Below are positions 12,612 to 21,564 of a stretch of 64,000 nucleotides of DNA, piece by piece (the first letter of the stretch is position 1; each line of letters opens with the position of its first letter). A model generated the notes under the pieces. That model worked only from the letters and a program-made list of their open reading frames with translations. It had not been told where the DNA came from and searched no databases. The DNA lies in assembly GCA_038030265.1 (NCBI GenBank), contig CM075938.1, positions 2,395,009-2,459,008 of the forward strand. Direction: 5' to 3'. Origin of the DNA: Corythucha ciliata. Its lineage: Eukaryota; Arthropoda; Insecta; Hemiptera; Tingidae. The position numbers and the translations under genes are program-made.

Positions 12612-12668
<57 letters not shown>
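12612..12668 (+). repeat. 57-bp poly(A) tract in the BEL leader
   Basis: An uninterrupted A-run 34 bp upstream of the gag start codon. It is unusual for a retrotransposon leader; it may be a slippage expansion or an assembly error in a homopolymer. Confidence 0.9.
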
Positions 12669-12671
<3 letters not shown>

Positions 12672-12702
12672 CGGTCGTTTATAGATTTTGTAATCAACGA
12701 AA

Positions 12703-14913
12703 ATGGATGACTCGAATCAATTTAAAAGGGCTTATTCGAAGCTCAAGGTAACGCTCCGACGTATAACCTATCTTTCCTCACATGGCGACTTGGATCTGAG
12801 GCATCTCTTGGAAATTCAAAATCTAACTAGAACCCGTGTCGAAACGGAAGAAACGTTCTATGACCTTATCGCGAGTGAGGTTCGTGACGCAAATGTTACG
12901 GAGCAAGAACTTACAGATTTATTAGAGCTGTACACGAACGGTATTTACCGCCTCGAAGCCCAACTTCTAACAGCTAAAGAAAGAATGAATCGTTCGTCCT
13001 CGCATCTTACTGTCGATTCCTTAGGCGAGGAAGTGGATCCTCCTAGAATGAGACAAAATAATTCGACCGCTCAATCGCGCGACGTGAGCCCTGGGTCGGA
13101 CCAGTTACCAAGGCCTGTGTCACCTTGTGACCTTTCTTCGGTCTCTATTCACGACAAGGAGGGTAAAATGCTCAAAAAGCTTACCCCATCGACTCAAAAT
13201 GAGCACGGTGCCTTTTCGACCGTTCGCCTACCGGCAATCGAATTACCCTCCTATGACGGGAAAAAAGAGTCCAATTGGACTAATTTCAAAGAACTTTTCA
13301 ACTCTTTAATTTTGGAAGACCCTTCGATTCCTGCAGTTCGAAAATTGTACTACCTCAGGTCAGCCCTACGAGGTGAAGCACTGGCCAAGATTCAAAATCT
13401 TCGTCTGGAAGCCGGCAACTTGGACGTAGCTTGGCAAACTTTGGTGAAAAGTTATGACAATAAACGCGTCATTTCCACTGAGCTTTGGGCTCAGATCGTT
13501 CGGCATCCCATCGTGGGTAAAAATAATACCACTCTCGCCGATTTGGTTTCTAAATTTTCCACTAACCTCGATGCTCTCAAGGCTTTGGGCCACAATGTCG
13601 ATGAGTGGGGGTTCGTTCTTTTGTATTTAACGTTGGGGAAAATTGACGATGAGTCTCGCTCATTATTCGAAAATTCGGTCGCTGTTGATGAGCCAACGTT
13701 CCCTGAGCTGTTCGCTTTTTTGGAGAGGAGAGCAAAGTCCCTTTCGGCCACGGTTCACTACTCGAAAACTACAAAGTTAGCCAGTCAGCAGTCTGATGGC
13801 AAAAATCGAGCAAAAGGCGTTTACGTTGCAACGTCTAGCGCGCCCAGTACGTGCTTTGCGTGTGATTCGCACGCTCACTCAGCAATGGATTGCAAACGGT
13901 TTCTCAATTTAAGACCTCCTGATCGTTACAAGGCCGTCAAAAAGGCAAGAGTTTGCATACTTTGTCTATCAGGGAATCATGCCGCTGCCTCATGCAGTTC
14001 GAAAACGTCGTGCCGTGTGTGTAAGAAGAACCATCACACATTATTACACTTCCTCAATTCAGAAGAGTCGTCGCAACTCCTTTCTAAGGAATCTGGTCCT
14101 TCGGAGCTGAACAGTGAGGCAAACTTCTGTAACACTTGTGCCCTTGCAAAAAGGAATTCGGATAGGCACGTTACCATTCTTCTTTCTACAGCTTTATTGT
14201 CAATTGTAAATAAATCCGACCAACGTGTAATCGCCCGGGCTTTGATCGACCCCGGCTCGCAGTGCTCCTTAACGACTCTAAAATTCGCTAAAAAATGTGG
14301 TTTGCCTCTTCAGAGTTATTCGAGGCCAGTAAAGGGTCTTGGTGGTAACGCGGTTCCCATAAAAAATTCTGTACAGGTTAGATTCACCTCTACCTCCCGA
14401 AACTCGCCTACCTACGCAGTGGATACGCTGTGTGTTGACCGCATCACAGGCAAGATTCCTTCGGTCGAATTGCCGGCGCAACAGTGGGAACACCTCCTGG
14501 ATTTGGATCTGGCTGACCCGACGTTCTCAACGCCACAAGAGATTGACATCCTTTTGGGGGCAGATATTTTCCCGAGACTAATAAAATCGGGTAGAAAAGA
14601 GGGGCCAAGCGGCACACCTCTGGCTCTTGAGAGTTCACTGGGCTGGTTGTTGATGGGACCAGTTGCCACCGACAATGTTTTGGTGTCCCAAGGCGACACT
14701 TTGCAATCTTTGACATCGGTCGTGCTGCACGTAAGTCTTGAGGAAATGGTCACTTCATTTTGGGAACTGGACGCCTTCCCTAAAGAAAAAGTAGTGGCTC
14801 CTGAAGAGCTATGGAGCGAGGACTTCTTCGCGTCAAATCATCGACGTCAGGATGACGGCAGGTACATTGTGCCGCTTCTCTTCAAGCCAAACGAGCCTGA
14901 TTTGGGCGACTAG
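12703..14913 (+). CDS. BEL/Pao gag and aspartic protease
   Basis: 736 aa. The N-terminal ~150 residues look like a coiled, charged gag head; a DUF1759-type capsid region follows (about 165-340, with LPAIELPSYDGK). Zinc knuckles appear at about 384-450 (CFACDSHAHSAMDC, CILCLSGNHAAASC, CRVCKKNHH). A retropepsin follows at about 510 with ALIDPGSQCSL. The frame ends at LGD-stop, in the middle of the motif that normally leads without a break into reverse transcriptase in BEL elements; homology continues one base later in the next frame. Start codon chosen as the first ATG after the leader. The protein would package and mature the element's particles. Confidence 0.9.
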   Translation: MDDSNQFKRAYSKLKVTLRRITYLSSHGDLDLRHLLEIQNLTRTRVETEETFYDLIASEVRDANVTEQELTDLLELYTNGIYRLEAQLLTAKERMNRSSSHLTVDSLGEEVDPPRMRQNNSTAQSRDVSPGSDQLPRPVSPCDLSSVSIHDKEGKMLKKLTPSTQNEHGAFSTVRLPAIELPSYDGKKESNWTNFKELFNSLILEDPSIPAVRKLYYLRSALRGEALAKIQNLRLEAGNLDVAWQTLVKSYDNKRVISTELWAQIVRHPIVGKNNTTLADLVSKFSTNLDALKALGHNVDEWGFVLLYLTLGKIDDESRSLFENSVAVDEPTFPELFAFLERRAKSLSATVHYSKTTKLASQQSDGKNRAKGVYVATSSAPSTCFACDSHAHSAMDCKRFLNLRPPDRYKAVKKARVCILCLSGNHAAASCSSKTSCRVCKKNHHTLLHFLNSEESSQLLSKESGPSELNSEANFCNTCALAKRNSDRHVTILLSTALLSIVNKSDQRVIARALIDPGSQCSLTTLKFAKKCGLPLQSYSRPVKGLGGNAVPIKNSVQVRFTSTSRNSPTYAVDTLCVDRITGKIPSVELPAQQWEHLLDLDLADPTFSTPQEIDILLGADIFPRLIKSGRKEGPSGTPLALESSLGWLLMGPVATDNVLVSQGDTLQSLTSVVLHVSLEEMVTSFWELDAFPKEKVVAPEELWSEDFFASNHRRQDDGRYIVPLLFKPNEPDLGD

Positions 14914-17900
14914 TCGTCTCATGGCTCTCGAAAGACACTTCGAGAAAGATGACAATCTCAGGGTTGAGTATAGTAAGTTCATGCGAAACCTCATCGATTC
15001 CAGTTTAATGGAAAGAGTACCGCCATTGAACTACGAGCCGAAAGAATCTGGTTCTTTCTACTTGCCCCACCATGCGGTTTGGAAATCAGATGGAGCGAAA
15101 AAATCAATTCGCGTGGTATTCGACGCTTCGGCGCGATCGACGAATGGCAAGTCATTAAATGACTGCCTTTTCCCAGGCCAAAAACTTCAGAATGAAATAG
15201 TGGATGTACTTCTTGGTTTTCGTATGTTTCCAGTGGCTCTCATCGGAGATATTCGTCAAATGTTTCTCCAAATTCGTCTCCAAGAAGACCACTGCGATTT
15301 TCAAAAAATTCTTTGGCGTTTTGACGCCACTGACCCGATTGATACTTATCGGCTCCTGACCGTCACTTTTGGGGTGAAATGCAGCCCTTTTTTGGCAATC
15401 AGAACGTTGCATCAACTTGTGAAGGACGAGGGGGAACCCTACCCCGCTGCTTCTCGTGCCCTCGAACGACAAATCTTCGTAGATGACCTGCTTCTCTCGT
15501 GTGCCTCAATCGACGAGGCTCGTTCAGTGCATGGCGAATTGGTAGAGCTACTCGGAAAGGGTGGCTTCAGCATGAGAAAATGGGCATCAAATTATGACGA
15601 AGTTCTGGATGGGATACCGTCTGAAGATCGACGGATTGGCGTAAACGTTGCCTTCGATTGTGACAGCCCATTTCTAAAAGTACTCGGGCTTGACTGGAAT
15701 CCTCAAGAGGATTATTTTACTTATAGGGTTTTTTCGATCTCTGAGAACGCGACCAAACGAACCATGCTTTCACATTTGGCTCGTGTTTATGACCCCTTCG
15801 GATGGCTCGCCCCTTCAATTGTCATCGGGAAGCTCCTCATAAAGGACTTGTGGAACGAGAAATTGGGCTGGGACGATCAGGTCTCTCCCGAAATAAAATC
15901 GAGATGGCTCCGATTCCACGAGCAGATCGAGAAGTTTTCGAAATTAAAAATCAGTCGACCAGTACAACGGATTGGTCAACATCCACGATTTGTTTTGCAC
16001 GGTTTCGCGGATTCATCAGAGCGCGCCTACGCTAGTGTTTTGTACCTATCAACGATCGACCCAAGTGGCTTGTCTTCGACGACAATTTTGGTGGCTAAGA
16101 CTAAATTAAGCCCTTCGAATCGCAAAATAACCATCGCTCGTTTGGAGTTGTGCGCAGCTGTGCTTCTTGCGAGACTGATAAAGGATGTGTTGCCTAATCT
16201 ACAGTCACATTTAAAGGTAGACCAAGTGCATTGTTGGACCGACTCATCCGTGACACTTCATTGGATTTCGCAGCCTCCTGAAAAATGGAAGACTTTCGTC
16301 GGCAATCGTGTCGATTTTATTAGACGAAGCACGGATCAATCATGGTGGAGACACTGTCAGTCGGAACAGAACCCTGCTGACTGCGCCTCTCGGGGAATGT
16401 ACCCCAAAGAACTAGTCGAGTTCAAACTTTGGTGGCACGGGCCAGAATGGCTCCTTTTGCCTGAAAATAGTTGGCCAAAATCTAAGGTATCAATTAAAAG
16501 CGTAGATCCTGCGATTTTGGAAGAAAACCCCCAAAAATGCCTTAAAATCGTGACGCCGGAACAATTCTATCTATCGATACTCAATCGTTTCTCTTCTTTG
16601 TTACGACTTGAACGGGTCACGGCCTTTTGTCTACGTTTCGGCTGCCCTCCGAGTACTCGTTATCGAGGGCCTTTAAGAACAAAGGAACTCAAAATTTCGC
16701 TCAACACTTGGATCAGACTAGTCCAAAGGGATCTCTTCGCTGATGATTTCCTTCGAATCCAAAATGGACTAAATCCATCTAGTAAATTGGGTAAGTTGGG
16801 ACCCTTTCTTGACGAAAATGGCATAATTCGAGTAGGTGGTCGGCTGTCATTATCCGATATGCCCTACCCCAAACGGCATCCCATTTTGCTGCCAAATAAA
16901 AGCCATTTGACAACGCTAATTGTCCGTTTTTACCACGAGGAATTCGGTCATTTGGGACCAACCTTACTTCTCGCTTCGCTTCGTCGCCGCTTTTGGATCC
17001 TCGCAGCCAGAAGGCTCATTAGATCTATCGTTTTTCGATGCGTGAAATGCCATCACGTAAAGCCCAAGACCAATCAGCCCATTATGGCTCCACTACCGCG
17101 GGTTAGAACCGAACCTTCCTCTCGTGCCTTCGTGAATTGCGGTGTTGATTACGCCGGACCAATTGAAATCAAATCGTCGACTCTCCGAAAATCGCCTAAA
17201 ATAAAGGCCTACATTTGTATTTTCGTTTGTCTTTCTACTCGTGCCTGCCACATCGAAGTGGTCTCCAGTCTGTCGACTGCTGCCTTTATAGCGGCCTTGA
17301 CCAGATTCGTATCTCGCCGAGGGCTCTGCTCACACTTATACAGTGACAATGGCACAAATTTTGTTGGTGCAGACAAGGAATTGAAAAAGTTTCTTATTCA
17401 ATCACATAACCAATCTTCGTTGGCGGACAATGCCTCTAAATTTGGAATTCAATGGCACTTTATTCCACCCTCGTCGCCTCACTTTGGAGGTATTTGGGAG
17501 GCAGCCGTCAAAAGCGCCAAACGGTGTCTCATGAAAATTACACAGGGAGCTCTACTCACCTTTGAGGAACTATCCACAGTGCTCACTAGAGTCGAAGCAG
17601 CACTCAATTCTCGACCCCTGACTCCCATGAGTGAGGATCCGGGGGAATTCGAAGCTCTGACACCAGCACACTTCTTGGTCATGGACAGCCTACACAATTT
17701 GCCAGAACCGGACTTGACGTTACCTGATGCAAGGATTGATCTTCGCGATCGTTGGAAACTCACTAGTCGACTCTCTCAGCTATTCTGGAGGAGATGGACT
17801 TCAGAATATTTGACATCGCTTCAAGGTCGGTGTAAATGGATCACCTCTTCCCCTAACCTAAAACCTGGCACCATGGTACTGGTGAAGGACGACCAGTTAC

Positions 17901-18073
17901 CACCTCTCAGCTGGAAATTGGGACGAATCGTCAGCGTTTTTCCTGGACCCGACGGCAACGTTCGAGTAGCGACGGTCAAGACTCCTGCTTCTGGCTCTGG
18001 TCGGGCGGCGACCGCCGAATATAAGCGCCCCGCCAACAAACTCATACCTTTACCTATCGAAGACTTCTGCTGA
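14852..18073 (+). CDS. BEL/Pao pol: reverse transcriptase, RNase H, integrase
   Basis: The open frame starts at 14852, but real homology begins near 14911 (SRLMALERHF), directly after the gag frame's stop. Reverse transcriptase has the catalytic FVDDLLLSC at about residue 209; RNase H follows with FADSSERAYA and CWTDSSVTLHW. The zinc-binding segment CVKCHHVKPK precedes an integrase with NCGVDYAGP, LYSDNGTNF and GGIWEAAVK (catalytic D, D, E at about 765, 830, 880). A DUF5641-type C-terminus carries LKPGTMVLVKDD. The frame is otherwise intact over 1050 codons. The single-base offset from gag is either an inactivating insertion or a +1 shift site. Confidence 0.92.
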   Translation: MTAGTLCRFSSSQTSLIWATSRLMALERHFEKDDNLRVEYSKFMRNLIDSSLMERVPPLNYEPKESGSFYLPHHAVWKSDGAKKSIRVVFDASARSTNGKSLNDCLFPGQKLQNEIVDVLLGFRMFPVALIGDIRQMFLQIRLQEDHCDFQKILWRFDATDPIDTYRLLTVTFGVKCSPFLAIRTLHQLVKDEGEPYPAASRALERQIFVDDLLLSCASIDEARSVHGELVELLGKGGFSMRKWASNYDEVLDGIPSEDRRIGVNVAFDCDSPFLKVLGLDWNPQEDYFTYRVFSISENATKRTMLSHLARVYDPFGWLAPSIVIGKLLIKDLWNEKLGWDDQVSPEIKSRWLRFHEQIEKFSKLKISRPVQRIGQHPRFVLHGFADSSERAYASVLYLSTIDPSGLSSTTILVAKTKLSPSNRKITIARLELCAAVLLARLIKDVLPNLQSHLKVDQVHCWTDSSVTLHWISQPPEKWKTFVGNRVDFIRRSTDQSWWRHCQSEQNPADCASRGMYPKELVEFKLWWHGPEWLLLPENSWPKSKVSIKSVDPAILEENPQKCLKIVTPEQFYLSILNRFSSLLRLERVTAFCLRFGCPPSTRYRGPLRTKELKISLNTWIRLVQRDLFADDFLRIQNGLNPSSKLGKLGPFLDENGIIRVGGRLSLSDMPYPKRHPILLPNKSHLTTLIVRFYHEEFGHLGPTLLLASLRRRFWILAARRLIRSIVFRCVKCHHVKPKTNQPIMAPLPRVRTEPSSRAFVNCGVDYAGPIEIKSSTLRKSPKIKAYICIFVCLSTRACHIEVVSSLSTAAFIAALTRFVSRRGLCSHLYSDNGTNFVGADKELKKFLIQSHNQSSLADNASKFGIQWHFIPPSSPHFGGIWEAAVKSAKRCLMKITQGALLTFEELSTVLTRVEAALNSRPLTPMSEDPGEFEALTPAHFLVMDSLHNLPEPDLTLPDARIDLRDRWKLTSRLSQLFWRRWTSEYLTSLQGRCKWITSSPNLKPGTMVLVKDDQLPPLSWKLGRIVSVFPGPDGNVRVATVKTPASGSGRAATAEYKRPANKLIPLPIEDFC

Positions 18074-18105
18074 AGCTTGGATGGAAGCTTCAGTGTCGGG
18101 CGGGA

Positions 18106-18528
18106 TGTTCGAGAAGAAAGATAATTATGGTCTCTTTTGTTTTGTTTTTATATTTCCCTTCTTTTATTCGATTTTTTCTGTTTGTATCAATTGTAAATTT
18201 CCCCCTGCTCTTCCTATCCCGTCACCTTTACCCCCACCTATATAACCAGAAAAAAGACTTTACTTTCGAACCGGGACTTGGACTTGTTGTTGGTTTTTGG
18301 TTGGTATCAAACACGTGCTAAAGCTGAAGTGGTCTCGCTTTTTTTTGGGAAAGTTTGCCCGCGACCGGTAATTAATAAAACGTAATTTTCTTTCGACATC
18401 GTCGAGTTCGGTCATTTATTGTCGGATGAACCGGGCTACAGGAGATCGCTCCTCGTGATCGAAATATTCAAGGTGCGTTCCCCTTCCTACCTCCTCCTTT
18501 TGCTTTCCGCTTTTTTGTTTTTGATTTT
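18106..18528 (+). repeat. BEL/Pao 3' LTR
   Basis: Same 423 bp as the 5' LTR, with TATATAA at 18239-18245. The sequence then diverges into about 34 bp of unmatched DNA before the Gypsy-A target resumes at CAGAATCC, so this LTR may be truncated or the insertion junction was repaired with filler. Confidence 0.87.
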
Positions 18529-18561
18529 TTATACAGTTCACTAAATATCTGGCCCTAACAT

Positions 18562-19158
18562 TCAGAATCCACAGTGCGCGTGCTAGAAGGGCTTATTTCA
18601 CGTTATGGAATTCCCGAAACCATCGTCACCGACAACGGAAGTGCTTTCACGAGTGAAAAATTCAAACAATTCTGTAATCATTTCTCGATAAATCACGTTA
18701 CTACTCCACCGTACCACCCATGTTCCAATGGACAAGCAGAAAGATACGTGGGCATTTTCAAAGCATCCTTAAAGAAGTTGCGGGATTCTCATCCATCAGA
18801 AACTTTTACCGATCATATGCAGTCATTTTTATTTAAGTATCGAATGACGCCACACAGCATTACAAAGGAGTCTCCAGCTGAACGTTTTCTAGACAGAAAA
18901 TTACGTTCCAGATTAGACATTATTCTGCCGTTTCGGAACAAAACGAGAATAGTTCACCGCTCTAAAATCGAACCAACGAAAAGTAAAGAACTCTCAGAGG
19001 GACAGAAAGTATTCATCAGGGTCTACCGCCAAAATGTAAAGAAGTGGTCCCCGGCTCTTATTCGAAAACGTTTGGGCCAAAATACGTGGCTCCTACAGGA
19101 AAACAACGACATGGTCAAAAGACACTCGGACCAAATAAGGCTTCGTTTTTCAGAGTAG
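18562..19158 (+). pseudogene. Gypsy-A integrase, C-terminal part (left arm)
   Basis: Continues the reading broken at 12110: VTDNGSAFTSEKF and PYHPCSNGQAERY give the second aspartate and the glutamate of the integrase triad, followed by the Ty3/gypsy integrase tail and the stop of the polyprotein. The right-arm copy (56918-57766) is almost identical with a few residue changes. Joined positions prove that one retrotransposon was cut by another. Confidence 0.92.
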
Positions 19159-19193
19159 ACAAGTTCTTGTCACTTTTCAAAGAGACGAGTAAT

Positions 19194-19562
19194 GTTGGGA
19201 ACTAAGGCTTCATTTTGTGAATATCATGCTTTGCCCCATTATTGTTTAAAAAAGTGGATCAGGGGGCTTATTCTCTAACTCCGAAGCAATAGCTTTTTCG
19301 AAGTCATATGTTTATTTCATTAATTTTCTTCAAACAAATGAATGAAATAAACACATGGCTGGCGAAAAAAATATTGCTTGTTGTTAGAGAATAGGCCCCC
19401 AGATGTTTTTCCGTGAGATTGTATTCTTTCTCGGTTAAAAATACAATGTTCTCATTCTATGACTTATTTTCTTAAATATAAAAGGGAACCCAGGGCTTTC
19501 GTTACATTAAATTATTGAGTCGAATTTTAGAGCGCTAAGATGAATTAGTGAAATTCAACGCA
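19194..19562 (+). repeat. Gypsy-A 3' LTR (left arm), containing a MITE
   Basis: TGTTGGGAACTAAGG starts 36 bp after the integrase stop, behind a purine-rich AAAGAGACGAG. A TATAAAAG box is present near 19477, and the LTR seems to end near AATTCAACGCA (19562). A 75-bp piece of the same LTR reappears at 55697-55771, ending at the same place. The 137-bp MITE at 19263 interrupts it; the right-arm LTR (about 47155-47466) lacks that MITE. Confidence 0.7.
19263..19399. mobile_element. 137-bp MITE with CAG duplication (left arm only)
   Basis: Ends GGGGCTTATTCTCTAAC and GTTAGAGAATAGGCCCC are inverted repeats. CAG flanks both sides (19260-19262, 19400-19402) and occurs once at the empty site on the right arm near 47398. 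The empty site makes this a clean insertion. The superfamily is not certain; a 3-bp duplication fits CACTA or Harbinger-like elements. Confidence 0.85.
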
Positions 19563-19575
19563 AACATATAAATTA

Positions 19576-19795
19576 ATAAAATTGACGAAGAGGTGGGCGA
19601 ATTTAGGGCGTCTGCTGGTTTTTTATGGGTCGGAGAGACCGATTAATAGGCTCACATTTCTTCGAAGGAACGGGGCAAGGCTACCTGCATTTCCTACAAG
19701 TTGAATTGCCACGTCTTCTTGACGGAATGGACCCAGAGCTGAGGGAACAAATTATTTTCCAGGAAGACGGTGATTTCGGTCTCCGACGATCCCAG
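19576..19795 (+). pseudogene. Tc1/mariner-type transposase fragment in a fold-back (left arm, split)
   Basis: A short frame from 19625 encodes RLIGSHFFEG...YLHFLQVELPRLL then IIFQEDGD, which resembles the DDE_3 segment of mariner/Tc1 transposases (family pattern: FFEG, YL, LP.LL, FQ.DGA). It lies between inverted arms of about 60 bp that contain GACGAAGAGGTG and GCTGGTTTTTTATGGG; the right arm of the fold-back is at 23611-23672, displaced by the Gypsy-S insertion. Only about 55 codons survive, with no complete catalytic triad. Confidence 0.6.
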
Positions 19796-19933
19796 TATGA
19801 TAAAATAGACCTTTCAGAGTTAAGGCTTTATTGATCTCAAAATGAGAATGATTTAAAAGATAAAACAATTAGGAAAATAATCATGTGGAAAGGGAGGACT
19901 GGAGGGATTAATAATTCATAAAATATCATGACA
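19796..19933 (-). repeat. Gypsy-S 3' LTR
   Basis: 138 bp, TGTCATGA...TTTATCATA on the minus strand. It differs from the 5' LTR only in the terminal dinucleotide region (TA instead of CA). It contains the AATAAA signal and the segment complementary to the primer site at 19827-19842. Confidence 0.93.
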
Positions 19934-19944
19934 TTCTCCCCGGG

Positions 19945-21564
19945 TTAATTTAAAATAAAATCATCAAATTTTGTAGGGAGTTTCCGTATTCTTGTTGATC
20001 TTCGTATTCGATCTTGAATCTCATCTCCTGGGGGATCGACGTTTTCCTCTTGATCAGTATCAGCTTCGTCTACTTCTTCTGGAGTTTCTGAGTCTTCTTG
20101 GATATGATTTTCCCGCTCTTTGTTCGTTCCATCTCCTGCTGGAGCTAAATGCCTCAATGAAACAGTAGTTTCTCTCCCGTCTAGTAGTCGCACTCTTGCG
20201 AATCTTGGATTGACGTCGACAAGGTCTACCTCTTGGACTAGCGGGTCGAACTTACTGAGCCGAACAAACTTTTTCATTAAAACTTTGCTTTGTGGTTTAA
20301 GCCAGGTAGGCAAAGATTCTCCGTTTGAGGATCTTCTTTGATGCTTGAACATTCGCTCATGTGGTGTTTCATTCGTCGATGTGCACAAGAGAGATCGAAT
20401 GGAGTGGAGTGCATCAGTGAGAACGGCTTCCCACTGGCCAACGCTGAGCTTTTTGTTTTTTAGGCCGAGCATAATGGTTCGCCATATTGTACCATTTTCC
20501 CTTTCGACCTGCCCATTGCCCTGTGGGTTGTAAGCTGAAGAATTAGATGTCGCTATCCCTCTGGAGTGTAGAAAATCTGTCATTTCCTTCGAAATAAATG
20601 AAGATCCCCTATCAGAATGAATGTAGCATGGCATGCCAAATATCGAGAACAACTCGGTAAGGTGGCCAATAACGGTAGTAGAAGATGTATCAGGGCATGG
20701 ATAAGCGAACGGAAATCTCGAAAATTCGTCGATAATAGTTAAAAGATATTTATTACGAGAGCTTGACGGGAGAGGCCCTTTAAAGTCGATGCTTAAGCGT
20801 TCAAACGGAAAAGTTGCTTTAATCAACTTGTTTTTGTCATTCTTATAGAATCTTGGTTTCACTTCCATACAGCTAGGACACGAAGCAATAACTTTTCGAA
20901 CTTCTTCCACAGAAAAGGGAAGATTATGGGTCCTCACCCAGTGGAACATTCGTGTAACTCCTGGATGGCAAAGGTCACAGTGCAGGGAATAAAGCTTTGA
21001 ACTTGATGTAAGAGCGCACGACCGCGAAAATGCATCGGCCACTTTATTATCTTTTCCTGGCCTGTACACGATATCGAAATTATAACAAGAAAGTTCGAGC
21101 CTCCATCGCTGAATCTTTTCGTTTTTGATCTTATTTTTGTGTTTTAAATCGAACATGAAAGACACCGACCTTTGATCCGTGATGATCGTGAATAATTTCC
21201 CTAAAAGAAAATGCTTCCACTTCTTTAAGGCCCCAACTATAGCGTACGCTTCTTTTTCAACGGCAGCATGATTTAATTCTGCATTGCTCAATTTTTTCGA
21301 GAAAAATGCGACTGGCCTGTTTGACTGAGATAGTACTGCTGAGATTGAATGATCAGAGGCATCAGTCTCGACTACGAAAGGGAGATTCGGATCAATTACA
21401 GTAACGAGAGAGTGAGATATTTCCTTTTTCAAGTTGTTAAATTCCGAGAGAGCTTCACTAGTCAGCGGAAATTCTCTGGTATTTAAGAGATTTTTAACCT
21501 TTTCAGAGTAGTTTGCTACCCACTTAGAATAGTGCGCAAATAATCCAACAGTTCGTTCGAGCAT
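19945..21564 (-). CDS. Gypsy-S pol, C-terminal part: RT thumb, RNase H, integrase
   Basis: 539 aa. It begins in the RT thumb (LERTVGLFAHYSKWV), then RNase H with VVETDASDHSISAVLSQ and TIITDQRSVSFMF, the zinc finger with HCDLCHPG...SCPSCMEVK, and integrase with LSIDFKGPLP, HSDRGSSF and NPQGNGQVERENG (D, D, E all present). The tail is acidic and ends TRIRKLPTKFDDFIL. It is joined to the upstream frame through a one-base offset near 21540, inside RT, which is not where gypsy elements place programmed shifts, so a deletion is more likely. Clade appears close to insect gypsy elements with short LTRs. Confidence 0.9.
   Translation of the reverse strand: MLERTVGLFAHYSKWVANYSEKVKNLLNTREFPLTSEALSEFNNLKKEISHSLVTVIDPNLPFVVETDASDHSISAVLSQSNRPVAFFSKKLSNAELNHAAVEKEAYAIVGALKKWKHFLLGKLFTIITDQRSVSFMFDLKHKNKIKNEKIQRWRLELSCYNFDIVYRPGKDNKVADAFSRSCALTSSSKLYSLHCDLCHPGVTRMFHWVRTHNLPFSVEEVRKVIASCPSCMEVKPRFYKNDKNKLIKATFPFERLSIDFKGPLPSSSRNKYLLTIIDEFSRFPFAYPCPDTSSTTVIGHLTELFSIFGMPCYIHSDRGSSFISKEMTDFLHSRGIATSNSSAYNPQGNGQVERENGTIWRTIMLGLKNKKLSVGQWEAVLTDALHSIRSLLCTSTNETPHERMFKHQRRSSNGESLPTWLKPQSKVLMKKFVRLSKFDPLVQEVDLVDVNPRFARVRLLDGRETTVSLRHLAPAGDGTNKERENHIQEDSETPEEVDEADTDQEENVDPPGDEIQDRIRRSTRIRKLPTKFDDFILN

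Larger units (their letters stand above)
12110..18528 (+). mobile_element. BEL/Pao LTR retrotransposon inserted in Gypsy-A
   Basis: Near-complete element: 5' LTR, leader with a poly(A) run, gag-protease frame, pol frame, purine tract GTGTCGGGCGGGA and 3' LTR. The two LTRs align over exactly 423 bp with about two substitutions seen (TCGGAAC versus CCGGGAC near the middle), so insertion was recent. No 5-bp target duplication is visible. Compared with the empty site on the other arm, the flanks lack ATTACTA, and about 34 bp of unmatched DNA (18529-18561) follows the 3' LTR. Confidence 0.93.

Noticed and set aside
12423..12710. Protein with poly-lysine tract
   Set aside because: It is the BEL LTR and the poly(A) run read as codons.
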